33,565 nucleotides of DNA from UBA8337 sp965658615 (lineage in GTDB: Bacteria > Pseudomonadota > Alphaproteobacteria > RS24), in assembly GCA_965658615.1 (NCBI GenBank), contig CBFHSX010000017.1, positions 1 to 33,565 of the forward strand, written 5' to 3'. This document shows positions 22,187 to 30,564 of the stretch, in pieces. The translations under genes were made by a program, and so were the position numbers. Within the stretch, counting starts at the first letter, position 1, and the number at the start of each line of letters is the position of its first letter. Below the pieces are notes generated by a model, which ran no database searches, was not told the DNA's origin, and worked only from the letters and a program-made list of their open reading frames with translations.

Positions 22187-23808
22187 TGCCGGTATTTGAG
22201 TCAAAGCTTGATACGAAGTCTGAAACCTATGCAAAAAACCGCGCCGACCAGATCGAGAAAATCGAGCATTTGCGCGGGCTGGAAGGGCGCGCCGAGGCCG
22301 CGTCGGAAAAGCGTCGTCCGCGCTTTGAAGAACGCGGCCAGCTAACACCGCGCGACAGGCTGGCGCAATTGCTTGACCCGGGTATGCCGTTTCTGACGCT
22401 GTATAATATGGCCAGCTATTGCGTTGACGATCCCGATCGCGAGACCTCCATTCCGGGCGGCTCGGAATTGGCCGGCATTGGCTATGTCAGCGGCGTGCGC
22501 TGCATGGTGCTGGTCGATGATAGCGGCATTAATGCCGGTGCGGCGACCGAAATGGGCTTTCGCAAAAGCCTCGAAGTGATGCGCATGGCGCTGGCCAATA
22601 AGCTGCCCTTTGTGCATTTGGTCGAAAGCGCCGGGGCCAATCTGATGCAATATAAAGTCGAGCTATGGGCGCATGGCGGCGGCGTGTTCTGCTCGCTGGG
22701 GCGGTTGAGCGCGGCCGGTATTCCGACCATGACCGTGCTGCACGGCCCGTCGACGGCGGGTGGCGCGTATATGCCCGGCATGTCGGATTATAATGTCGGC
22801 GTCAAACATAATGGCATGGCGGCGCTGGGCGGCGCGGCTTTGGTGCAGGCCGCGACCGGCGAGATTGCCGATGAGCGCGAACTGGGCGGCAGTGAAATGC
22901 ACGCCAGCGTCTCGGGCTTGATCGAATATCTGGCCGAGGATGATGCTGACGGCATCCGCCAAATCCGCGATGTCGTTGCCAATATTGGCTGGAACGAGCA
23001 TTGCCCGGCTTTACCGCAGCGCGATTTCGACGAGCCGCTTTACGATGCGGAAGAAATTCTGGGCCTTGTGCCGGTCGATTATAAAATTCCCTATGACGGG
23101 CGCGAACTGATTGCGCGCCTTGTGGACGGTTCAGATTTTACCGAGTTTAAAGCCCGCTTCGGCCCCAATTTGGTCTGCACCCAAGCCAGCGTGTTTGGCC
23201 ATCCGGTCGGCTTAGTTGCCAATAATGGCCCGATGGGGCCGGACGAAGCGGCCAAGGGCGCACATTTTTTCCAAATTATCGACCAAGCCGATATCCCGCT
23301 TATCTTCCTGAATAATATTACTGGCTATATGGTCGGCACGGAATATGAGCAAAAGGGCATGATCAAGCACGGCTCGAAAATGATCCAAGCCGTGTCGAAT
23401 ATTCGCGTGCCGAAACTGTCTTTCTATGTCGGCGCGTCTTATGGCGCGGGCAATTATGGCATGGCCGGCTATGGCTTCGACCCTGACTTTTTGTTCAGCT
23501 GGCCCGGCGCCATGACCGGCGTGATGAGCGGCGAAAGCGCGGCCGGCACAATGGAGACGGTGGCGATGAACTCGGCCAAACGTCGCGGCGTCGAACCGGA
23601 TATGGAGGCTTTGGCCAAACAGCGCGCCGCCATTGAGGCGGTGTTTGCGGCGCAAGAAGATGCGTTTTTCACCTCGGGTCGCATGCTTGACCATGGCGTC
23701 ATTGACCCGCGCGACACGCGCAAAGTGCTGGGCTTCTTGCTCGAGACGCTATGGGAGCGCGCGCGCCGCACCACCAATCCAAACGCCTTTGGCGTTGGCC
23801 GTATGTAA
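22186..23808 (+). CDS. Acyl-CoA carboxylase beta (carboxyltransferase) subunit, methylcrotonyl/geranyl-CoA type
   Basis: 540 residues, matching MccB/LiuB/AtuC (about 535). It moves the carboxyl group from biotin to an enoyl-CoA. The N-terminal half contains RGQLTPRDRLAQLLDPG, DDSGINAGAATEMGFRKSLE and STAGGAYMPGMSDYNV. The C-terminal half contains VGLVANNGPMGPDEAAKGAHF, FLNNITGYMVGTEYEQKGM, SYGAGNYGMAGYGFDPDFLFSW and GAMTGVMSGE. NITGYMVG is characteristic of the MCC/GCC branch, against the TPGF of propionyl/acetyl types and of the fusion protein at 16952. It overlaps the AtuA-like stop by one base, so coupling is tight. Methylcrotonyl- and geranyl-CoA specificity cannot be separated by eye. 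Confidence 0.93.
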   Translation: MPVFESKLDTKSETYAKNRADQIEKIEHLRGLEGRAEAASEKRRPRFEERGQLTPRDRLAQLLDPGMPFLTLYNMASYCVDDPDRETSIPGGSELAGIGYVSGVRCMVLVDDSGINAGAATEMGFRKSLEVMRMALANKLPFVHLVESAGANLMQYKVELWAHGGGVFCSLGRLSAAGIPTMTVLHGPSTAGGAYMPGMSDYNVGVKHNGMAALGGAALVQAATGEIADERELGGSEMHASVSGLIEYLAEDDADGIRQIRDVVANIGWNEHCPALPQRDFDEPLYDAEEILGLVPVDYKIPYDGRELIARLVDGSDFTEFKARFGPNLVCTQASVFGHPVGLVANNGPMGPDEAAKGAHFFQIIDQADIPLIFLNNITGYMVGTEYEQKGMIKHGSKMIQAVSNIRVPKLSFYVGASYGAGNYGMAGYGFDPDFLFSWPGAMTGVMSGESAAGTMETVAMNSAKRRGVEPDMEALAKQRAAIEAVFAAQEDAFFTSGRMLDHGVIDPRDTRKVLGFLLETLWERARRTTNPNAFGVGRM

Positions 23809-23819
23809 GGGAATAAGAT

Positions 23820-24623
23820 ATGTCCGCACCCGAAACAAATGTCACCATATTGGAAGAAGATCGCGATTGGGCGACCATTTGGCTGAACCGCCCCGAAGCG
23901 CGCAATGCCATGTCCGACGCGCTGGTCGCCGAATTGCAAGCCCTGCTTGATTATCTTGCCGAGCGCAAAGACATTCGCGGCATCACCGTGCGCGGCAAGG
24001 GCGATGTCTATTGCGCCGGTGGTGATTTGAAAGGCTTTAAGGATAATTTCCAAAATATCCGCACCGATGAAGAAGTCATCGCTGACAGTTCGAAGATAGG
24101 GCATGTGTTTTTGAAAATCCGCGCTATGCCGCAAGTTGTGGTGTTTTTGGTGCATGGCGCAGCCATGGCCGGGGGCTTGGGCATGGCGGCGTCGGCTGAT
24201 ATTGTCATCGCCACAAAGGACACGCGCATGGCGCTGACCGAGACGGCGATCGGCATTGTACCGGCGCAAATCGGCCGCTATATCGTCGCCCGCACGGGCG
24301 ACATTAAGGCACGGCGCATCATGCTGACCGGCCATCGGTTCACCGCTGTGGAGGGGGCCGATTACGGTCTGGTCGATATTCTGAGCGATGATATGGCGGC
24401 GGCTGAGGCCGATCTGGCAGCGATTGTCGCCGGTGTGCGCCGCTGCGCCCCGCAGGCCAATGCGGCGACCAAGAAATTGCTGGAAGCCAATAAGCAGCTC
24501 GATGATATGGCGATGATCCGCTATGCGGGCGAGGCTTTTGCCGAGAGTGTGAAGAGCGATGAGGGCCGCGAGGGTGTGGCGTCGTTTCTGGAAAAACGCA
24601 AACCCGATTGGGTGGTGGAGTAA
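23820..24623 (+). CDS. Enoyl-CoA hydratase, methylglutaconyl/isohexenylglutaconyl-CoA type (LiuC/AtuE-like)
   Basis: 267-residue crotonase. The oxyanion region VYCAGGDLKGF is at about 63-73. In AMAGGLGMAASADI, Gly121 stands where standard hydratases have the first catalytic Glu, while Glu141 (ALTETAIGIVPAQIG) is kept. The pattern GGxGxA plus E-xxxGxxPAxI is what I associate with LiuC/AtuE hydratases, which act on the carboxylase product. Its location between the beta and alpha carboxylase genes is the same as in liu and atu operons. It starts 11 bases after the beta-subunit stop with GGAATAAG as SD, and ends 2 bases before the next start. Confidence 0.88.
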   Translation: MSAPETNVTILEEDRDWATIWLNRPEARNAMSDALVAELQALLDYLAERKDIRGITVRGKGDVYCAGGDLKGFKDNFQNIRTDEEVIADSSKIGHVFLKIRAMPQVVVFLVHGAAMAGGLGMAASADIVIATKDTRMALTETAIGIVPAQIGRYIVARTGDIKARRIMLTGHRFTAVEGADYGLVDILSDDMAAAEADLAAIVAGVRRCAPQANAATKKLLEANKQLDDMAMIRYAGEAFAESVKSDEGREGVASFLEKRKPDWVVE

Positions 24624-24625
24624 TC

Positions 24626-26629
24626 ATGAGTGCCAAGAAGACAGCCATCCGTAAAATCCTGATCGCCAATCGCGGTGAGATTGCCTGCCGCGTGATACGG
24701 ACGGCGCGTGCTTTGGGTATTCGCACCGTCGCCGTTTACTCTGAAGCCGATAGCCATGCGCCGCATGTAGTGCAGGCCGATGAAGCGGTGCTGATCGGCC
24801 CCGGCCCAGTGGGGCAGAGCTATTTGGTGGCCGAAAAAATCCTCGATGCCGCCAAGCAAACCGGGGCGGATGCCATTCATCCCGGCTATGGCTTTTTGTC
24901 GGAAAACGCAGGCTTCGCTGAGGCGGTCGAAAAAGCCGGACTGACATTTATCGGCCCGACGGCGCGGTCGATCGATTTGATGGGCAATAAAGCTGCCGCC
25001 AAGCGCCGCATGATCGAGGCCAATGTGCCTTGCGTGCCGGGCTATGAGGGCGAAGACCAAAGCGATGATGTTCTGGTCGCCGAGGGCAAGAAAATCGGTT
25101 TTCCGATTATGGTGAAAGCCGCGGCCGGCGGCGGCGGGCGCGGCATGCGTCTGGTCGAGAACGAAGACGGGCTGGCAGCGGCCATTGCAACGGCGCGCTC
25201 GGAAGCTGAAAATGCTTTCGGCTCGGGCGAGTTGATTTTGGAAAAGGCGATTGTGAAACCACGCCATGTCGAGGTGCAAGTATTTGCCGATACGCATGGC
25301 AACACCATCCATTTGGGCGAGCGCGATTGCTCGGTGCAACGCCGCCATCAGAAAGTCATTGAGGAAGCACCGTGTCCGGTGATGACGCCGAAGCTGCGCG
25401 CCGCTATGGGCCAAGCAGCGGTCGATGCGGCGGCGTCGATTAATTATCGCGGTGCCGGCACGGTTGAGTTTTTGCTCGATGCGAGCGGTGCGTTTTATTT
25501 CCTCGAAATGAATACGCGGCTGCAGGTCGAGCATCCGGTAACCGAAGAAGTCACCGGTCTCGATTTGGTGGCGCTGCAAATCAAAGTGGCTGAGGGCGAT
25601 ACGCTGGGGCTGAGCCAAGATGATGTGACGCTGAGCGGTCATTCCATCGAAGTGCGGCTTTACGCCGAAGACCCGGCCAAGGGCTTTTTGCCGAGCACCG
25701 GCACGATTGCTTGTTTTACGCAATTGCAGCAAGACGGCGTGCGCTATGATACGGGCATTGTCGGCGGGCAGGAAATCTCGCCCTTTTATGACCCGATGAT
25801 TGCCAAGTTGATCACCACCGGCCCGACGCGTGAGGCAGCGCGTAAATTAATGATTGAGGCGCTTACCCGCACGGCGCTGTTTGGCCCGCGCACCAATCGC
25901 GATTTCCTGATTGCCTGTTTGCAAAATGAGACATTTGCCGCCGGTGATTTCTCGACCGCTTTCATTGCCGAGCAATTTAGCGCCGATGATTTGGCCAATA
26001 AAGAAGCCGATGAAACGGTGCTGGCGCTGCTGGCCGTGCGGCATTTCATCATCGACCGCGATGCCGCCAATGCCAAAACACTGGGCGTGCCGCAAGGGTT
26101 GCTGAATTTCGGCACAAATGACACTCTTCGCACAGCCTATAAGCTTGCCGTCGGCGAGCTCGAAACCGGCCTCACCGTGCATACAAAAGCGGCCAATGCT
26201 TATACGGTGCAAATCGGTACAAACATGATTGATGTAACGCTGCGCGCGCATGACGGCGTGGTCGCGGTGATGGAGAGCGGCGGGTCGCAATATGTGACGC
26301 AGGCGTATCTCGACGGCACTCATTTGTTTGCGACGATTGACGGACACAGTTTTAACGCCACCAATCTGCTGATGCGCTATGCGGCGAGCGAGGAGGCGGG
26401 CGATGGCCGCCGTGTTACCGCGCCCATGCATGGTCGCGTTATCGAGCTGTTTGTCGGCCAAGGCGATCGTGTCGTCGCCGGTGACCGGCTGGCGATTATC
26501 GAGGCGATGAAAATGCAGCATGAAATTCTGGCGACAGTGGACGGCACAGTGTTGGAAGTGCTGGTCGCCGCCGAGGCGCAAATTGCCGCTGATGATTTGA
26601 TGATCGCCATTGATACGGGCGATGAATAG
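24626..26629 (+). CDS. Acyl-CoA carboxylase alpha subunit (biotin carboxylase + biotin carrier), methylcrotonyl/geranyl-CoA type
   Basis: 667 residues. The biotin carboxylase part (about 7-450) opens IRKILIANRGEIACRVIRTA and includes the ATP-grasp glycine loop KAAAGGGGRGM, HVEVQVFAD, GERDCSVQRRHQKVIEEAP, LEMNTRLQVEHPVTE and the C-terminal BC region EVRLYAEDP. A linking domain (about 455-580) follows, and then the biotinyl domain with EAMKMQHE; Lys629 is 38 residues from the end, the usual place. It is the only biotin carboxylase in the window and so could also serve the fusion at 16952. I chose the ATG at 24626: GGAG overlaps the end of the hydratase gene. The six extra codons from 24608 are unnecessary. 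Confidence 0.94.
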   Translation: MSAKKTAIRKILIANRGEIACRVIRTARALGIRTVAVYSEADSHAPHVVQADEAVLIGPGPVGQSYLVAEKILDAAKQTGADAIHPGYGFLSENAGFAEAVEKAGLTFIGPTARSIDLMGNKAAAKRRMIEANVPCVPGYEGEDQSDDVLVAEGKKIGFPIMVKAAAGGGGRGMRLVENEDGLAAAIATARSEAENAFGSGELILEKAIVKPRHVEVQVFADTHGNTIHLGERDCSVQRRHQKVIEEAPCPVMTPKLRAAMGQAAVDAAASINYRGAGTVEFLLDASGAFYFLEMNTRLQVEHPVTEEVTGLDLVALQIKVAEGDTLGLSQDDVTLSGHSIEVRLYAEDPAKGFLPSTGTIACFTQLQQDGVRYDTGIVGGQEISPFYDPMIAKLITTGPTREAARKLMIEALTRTALFGPRTNRDFLIACLQNETFAAGDFSTAFIAEQFSADDLANKEADETVLALLAVRHFIIDRDAANAKTLGVPQGLLNFGTNDTLRTAYKLAVGELETGLTVHTKAANAYTVQIGTNMIDVTLRAHDGVVAVMESGGSQYVTQAYLDGTHLFATIDGHSFNATNLLMRYAASEEAGDGRRVTAPMHGRVIELFVGQGDRVVAGDRLAIIEAMKMQHEILATVDGTVLEVLVAAEAQIAADDLMIAIDTGDE

Positions 26630-26638
26630 GAGCGTAAC

Positions 26639-27433
26639 ATGCTGAGCGAAGCACTGGATTTTAAAGCCGAGTCTGACGGGCTTTACGCGCTGATGAAAGA
26701 TCTCGACGATGCTGCGTTTGCCGCGCCGACGCAGTTTAAGGGGTGGACGCTGACCAATGTGCTGGAGCATTTGCACATGTGGAATTGGGCGGCGCATGAA
26801 AGCCATGCTGATGAGGCGCATTTTTCACAATGGCTGAATACGGCGTTGCCCATTGTTACTGAAAACGGCATGCGCGCCTATGAGGCAGAATGGAATGGCG
26901 GTGTTGCGGGGCGTGCTTTGCTTGAGAAATGGCACGGATTTTACACGCAAATGGCCGATGACATGTTCAAAGTCGATCCGAAGAAACGCCTGAAATGGGC
27001 CGGACCGGATATGAGCGCGCGCTCCTCCATCTCGGCGCGGCTAATGGAAACATGGGCGCATGGCCAAGAGGTTTATGACCATCTCGGCGTGGTGCGGCAA
27101 AATAAAGACCACATTAAATCAATCGTGATTTTGGGTATAAACACATTCGGCTGGACCTATGCAACCCGCGGCGAAACGCCGCCGGGCGAACGCCCCTATG
27201 TGCGTCTCACCGCGCCCTCCGGTGCGATTTGGGAGTTTGGCGAACCGTCGGATGATGAGCGTATCGAAGGAAAAGCCGAGGAATTCTGCCAGACCGTGAC
27301 GCAGGTGCGTAATATTGCCGATACGCAATTGCAGGTGACGGGGGCCGTCGCCACGGATTGGATGAGCAAAGCGCAGTGCTTTGCCGGTGGCGCTGAAACA
27401 CCGCCTGCGCCAGGAACCCGCTTCACACGCTAA
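26639..27433 (+). CDS. TIGR03084 family protein (DinB/mycothiol-dependent-enzyme-like)
   Basis: 264 residues. The N-terminal half is a four-helix DinB-type bundle: FKGWTLTNVLEHLHMWNWAA with His residues suited to metal binding, a long central helix, then ARLMETWAHGQEVYDHLGV with the later His pair. The C-terminal part (PYVRLTAPSGAIWEFG and after) is beta-rich and ends DWMSKAQCFAGGAETPPAPG, typical of TIGR03084. Relatives include the mycothiol-dependent maleylpyruvate isomerase group. The family is best known from actinobacteria and has no established reaction. AGGAG lies 7 bases before the ATG, 9 bases after the alpha-subunit stop. Which thiol, if any, it uses here is unknown. Confidence 0.85.
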   Translation: MLSEALDFKAESDGLYALMKDLDDAAFAAPTQFKGWTLTNVLEHLHMWNWAAHESHADEAHFSQWLNTALPIVTENGMRAYEAEWNGGVAGRALLEKWHGFYTQMADDMFKVDPKKRLKWAGPDMSARSSISARLMETWAHGQEVYDHLGVVRQNKDHIKSIVILGINTFGWTYATRGETPPGERPYVRLTAPSGAIWEFGEPSDDERIEGKAEEFCQTVTQVRNIADTQLQVTGAVATDWMSKAQCFAGGAETPPAPGTRFTR

Positions 27434-27477
27434 GCGGTGTTTGCTACACAAAGAAACGCATTTGGAAGAGGAACATC

Positions 27478-28485
27478 ATGTCACTTGCCACAAATACGCC
27501 GACCGCGGCGTCGCCGATCGAACCGCGCCACACATGGACGCGCGACGAAGTGGAGGCGCTGTTTGCGCTGCCGTTTAATGATTTGATTTTCCAAGCGCAA
27601 AGCGTGCATCGCCAATGGTTCGATGCCAATGAGGTGCAAAAATCGACCCTGCTTTCCATCAAGACGGGTGGCTGCCCCGAGGATTGCAATTATTGCAGCC
27701 AGAGCGCGAAATTTGAAACCGGCCTCAAGGCCACCAAGCTGATGGACGTTGATGCCGTGTTGGAAGGTGCCGCGCGCGCCAAAGCGGCCGGTGCCTCGCG
27801 CTATTGCATGGGCGCTGCTTGGCGCAGCCCGAAAGACCGCGATATGGAAGATATTGCGGCGATGATTAAAGGCGTACGCGCTATGGGCATGGAAACCTGC
27901 ATGACGCTGGGCATGTTGTCGCCCGAACAAGCGTCGCAGCTGAAAGAAGCCGGTCTCGATTATTACAATCACAATATCGATACATCGGAAGAATTTTACG
28001 GCGATATCATTACCACGCGGACATTTGAAGACCGCATCGAGACCATTGGCTATGTGCAAGATGCCGGTATTAATGTCTGCGCCGGTGGTATTTTGGGGAT
28101 GGGCGAAGAGGTGGGTGACCGCGCAAGCATGTTAATGACGCTGGCCAATCTCAACCCGCAGCCGCAATCCGTGCCGATCAATATGCTGATCCCGATTGCC
28201 GGCACGCCCATGGGTGAGAATGACCCGGTTGACCCGATTGATTTCGTGCGCTGTATCGCCGTGGCGCGTATCATGATGCCGAAATCGGTTGTGCGCCTCT
28301 CGGCCGGCCGCGAATGGATGTCAGACGAAACCCAAGCGCTGTGCTTTATGGCCGGAGCTAATTCGATTTTTGTCGGCGAAGCGCTTTTGACGACGGCCAA
28401 TCCGGCACTGGAAAAAGATAATGACCTTTTCGACCGTCTTGGGCTGAAGCCCATGGCGGCGCACAGCTGCCCATCTGCTGTTTAA
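27478..28485 (+). CDS. bioB: Biotin synthase
   Basis: 335-residue radical SAM enzyme that inserts sulfur into dethiobiotin. The 4Fe-4S cluster that binds SAM uses Cys66, Cys70 and Cys73 (CPEDCNYC). The ligands of the sacrificial 2Fe-2S cluster are Cys110 (SRYCMGAAWR), Cys141 (ETCMTLG), a third Cys in NVCAGGILGMGE, and the Arg of RLSAGREW. YYNHNIDT is the family signature. No other biotin genes are in the window; the gene stands alone inside the carboxylase operon (44 bases after the TIGR03084 gene, 15 before the next). GAGGAA is the SD. Local biotin supply for three biotinylated or biotin-using proteins is the natural reading. Confidence 0.97.
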   Translation: MSLATNTPTAASPIEPRHTWTRDEVEALFALPFNDLIFQAQSVHRQWFDANEVQKSTLLSIKTGGCPEDCNYCSQSAKFETGLKATKLMDVDAVLEGAARAKAAGASRYCMGAAWRSPKDRDMEDIAAMIKGVRAMGMETCMTLGMLSPEQASQLKEAGLDYYNHNIDTSEEFYGDIITTRTFEDRIETIGYVQDAGINVCAGGILGMGEEVGDRASMLMTLANLNPQPQSVPINMLIPIAGTPMGENDPVDPIDFVRCIAVARIMMPKSVVRLSAGREWMSDETQALCFMAGANSIFVGEALLTTANPALEKDNDLFDRLGLKPMAAHSCPSAV

Positions 28486-28500
28486 CCTTCATAGGAGCTA

Positions 28501-29703
28501 ATGATGGATTTGAAACTCAATGCTGATGAACAAGCCTTCCAAATGGGCATTCGCGGTTGGTTCGAAGAGAACCTGCCCGAAGGCCATCCCTATAAGGGCG
28601 GCAGCATTATCAATATGACACGCGAAGAAATGGCCGATTGGCAAGCCACGCTGAACAGCAATGGTTGGGGCGCAATCGGCTGGCCGGCCGAGCTCGGCGG
28701 CACCGGTTGGTCCGAGCCGCAAAAAGCCATCTTCCAATCGGAAGCGGCGCGCGCCAATGCGCCGGGCCAGTCGCCCTTTGGCGTCACCATGGTCGGGCCG
28801 GTGATTTGTGCTTTCGGTACGGATGAGCAAAAAGCCGAGCATCTGCCGCATATTCTCGACGGTTCGCGCTTTTGGTGTCAGGGCTATTCTGAGCCGGGCT
28901 CGGGGTCTGACTTGGCCAGCCTGCGCACCATGGCGGTGCGCGATGGCGATGATTATGTCGTCAATGGTCAGAAAATCTGGACCACGCAAGCGCATATTGC
29001 CGATTGGATTTTCTGCCTCGTGCGCACCAGCACGGAGGGCAAGCCGCAACAGGGTATTTCTTTCCTGCTCATCGATATGAAATCGCCGGGCATTGAAGTG
29101 AAGCCGATTTACTCAATTGATGGCGACCATCACCTGAACGAGGTGTATTTCACCGATGTGCGCGTGCCGGTCAAAAATCTGGTTGGCGAAGAAAATGAAG
29201 GCTGGACCTATGCCAAGTTTTTGCTCGGCAATGAGCGCGCCGGTATTGCCGGCACCGATATTATCGTCAATGGCTTGGCCAATCTGAAAACCGTGCATGG
29301 ATATCTGGCCGAGACAGCCGGCGAGAGCTATCAGGCAGATAGCTTTGCGCGTCGCCATGCCGAATTGTCAGTGCGCTATGAAGCGCTGCAAATGCTGGAA
29401 AACCGCGCCCTGTTCGCGGCTGAAGACTCAGGCGATGGCCTCATCCTGCCGCTGCCGATGAAGACTTTGGGCACGGAGCTGCAGCAGGATATGGGCGACC
29501 TTGCCTATGACATGCTGGCAGCGGATTCGACGGTTCTGTTCTCGGCTGATTTCACCCCGACAGTTGGTGATAATGAGCCGAATTACCGCGCCGAAGCCCC
29601 ACACCAGACGCATGCCATGCTGTTCAATCGCGCTTCGACGATTTTCGGCGGCACAACAGAAGTGCAAAAAGGCATTATGTCGAAATTCGTGCTCGGCCTG
29701 TAA
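28501..29703 (+). CDS. Acyl-CoA dehydrogenase, PimC-like large-subunit type
   Basis: 400 residues. It belongs to the acyl-CoA dehydrogenase group that includes pimeloyl-CoA dehydrogenase large subunit: WPAELGGTGWSEPQ, GYSEPGSGSDLASLRT, NGQKIWTTQAHIADW, HLNEVYFTDVRVP and the end STIFGGTTEVQKGIMSKFVLGL. The C-terminal Glu of MCAD-type enzymes is absent. GNERAGIAGT offers a Glu in the alternative position. Members often pair with a small PimD-like subunit, which is not in the window. AGGAG is 3 bases before the ATG at 28501 and 6 before a second ATG at 28504, which may be the true start. It is the last gene of the operon; a terminator follows 20 bases later. Confidence 0.9.
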   Translation: MMDLKLNADEQAFQMGIRGWFEENLPEGHPYKGGSIINMTREEMADWQATLNSNGWGAIGWPAELGGTGWSEPQKAIFQSEAARANAPGQSPFGVTMVGPVICAFGTDEQKAEHLPHILDGSRFWCQGYSEPGSGSDLASLRTMAVRDGDDYVVNGQKIWTTQAHIADWIFCLVRTSTEGKPQQGISFLLIDMKSPGIEVKPIYSIDGDHHLNEVYFTDVRVPVKNLVGEENEGWTYAKFLLGNERAGIAGTDIIVNGLANLKTVHGYLAETAGESYQADSFARRHAELSVRYEALQMLENRALFAAEDSGDGLILPLPMKTLGTELQQDMGDLAYDMLAADSTVLFSADFTPTVGDNEPNYRAEAPHQTHAMLFNRASTIFGGTTEVQKGIMSKFVLGL

Positions 29704-29722
29704 CCGATTAAGAAACGAAAAG

Positions 29723-29752
29723 AAAGGGCCGCCAATGAGCGGCCCTTTTTTT
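29723..29752. terminator. Rho-independent terminator of the carboxylase operon (also usable in reverse)
   Basis: The stem AAAGGGCCGC/GCGGCCCTTT (29723-29732 with 29739-29748) closes a 6-base loop CAATGA and runs into a T7 tract. The A-rich left flank lets it serve the convergent thioesterase gene as well. The stem core matches that of the terminator at 14291. Confidence 0.94.
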
Positions 29753-29760
29753 GCGCGGTA

Positions 29761-30555
29761 TTACGCGAAAAGCGCCTGCATTTGCAGCGCATCCATGACG
29801 CGCCGCCCCTTACTATTCCAAACTTGCGTGATTTGTGACGAATAGCCGTCCTTGATAAAGCCGGTTTTTGAGCGCATCAGCCACCAGCCATCCTCAGTGC
29901 TCAAATCATCGCTCAGCATATTAATGTGCCAGCTCATCGAGCTTAGCGCGCGAAACGGCTTGGTTAAATGGCCGAAAGCGGCAGGCGGCGTGTCGGCCAA
30001 CACAATCAGCGGCAGGAGACCATTATCCCAGCTTTTCGGGTCTTTCAGACGGCCCCAAATCAGCATATCGGGATTATCCGAGCCCTCCATGAAGCGTGGG
30101 CCGGCGACCCAGCGGCGATCCATATTGTGCAAAAAGCTCGGCGCGCCCTCAAGTGTTTCGTGAAATGGCGGCGCCTGATCCGGGCTTTCGGTGATCTCCT
30201 TTAGCGGATAATCCATTTCTTGCGGCAGGTCGCGGGTCACGCCAAAAGTGAAAAAGCCATGCGTGCCGGCACCGGCTTCACTGTCCAGCGTGCCTGAAAG
30301 CGTGACATTGTTTTTGCCTCGGCGCAGCATTTGGTGGCGTACGCTCAACTTATCTATTGCCGGTCCGATAAAATTAATCTGCGCCGTGCGAAGCGGCGGC
30401 AATTCGCTATGATCATTGGTAATGGCCGCGAGCAATAGCGCGCTCGTCAGTCCACCAAAGGCCGTGCGGCCCTGTTTCCAATTCTCCGGCAAATCGGCAA
30501 TATAATCTGGGCCGCTGGCCAGAAAATCGGCCATCATTTCGCTATAGTTTTTCAT
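29761..30555 (-). CDS. Acyl-CoA thioesterase family protein (TesB-like)
   Basis: 264 residues, probably a tandem hot-dog protein. The N-terminal half has NWKQGRTAFGGLTSALLLAA, which is the GRTFGG-type signature of thioesterase family proteins, and the first strand pair LRTAQINFIGPAIDKLSVR. The second half (SMSWHINMLSDDLSTEDGWWLMRSKTG, ending GRRVMDALQMQALFA) is the second hot-dog domain with its typical end (Q..W...G). It would release CoA from acyl-CoAs, fitting the acyl-CoA catabolism next door. AGAGGA precedes the ATG. It is downstream of the GIY-YIG gene by 9 bases. Confidence 0.86.
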   Translation of the reverse strand: MKNYSEMMADFLASGPDYIADLPENWKQGRTAFGGLTSALLLAAITNDHSELPPLRTAQINFIGPAIDKLSVRHQMLRRGKNNVTLSGTLDSEAGAGTHGFFTFGVTRDLPQEMDYPLKEITESPDQAPPFHETLEGAPSFLHNMDRRWVAGPRFMEGSDNPDMLIWGRLKDPKSWDNGLLPLIVLADTPPAAFGHLTKPFRALSSMSWHINMLSDDLSTEDGWWLMRSKTGFIKDGYSSQITQVWNSKGRRVMDALQMQALFA

Positions 30556-30564
30556 TTTATCCTC

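Noticed and set aside
20405..26629. Calling this a leucine (liu) degradation operon
   Set aside because: The beta-hydratase-alpha core fits, but the AtuA-family first gene, the missing HMG-CoA lyase and the extra TIGR03084 and BioB genes do not. The substrate is left open.
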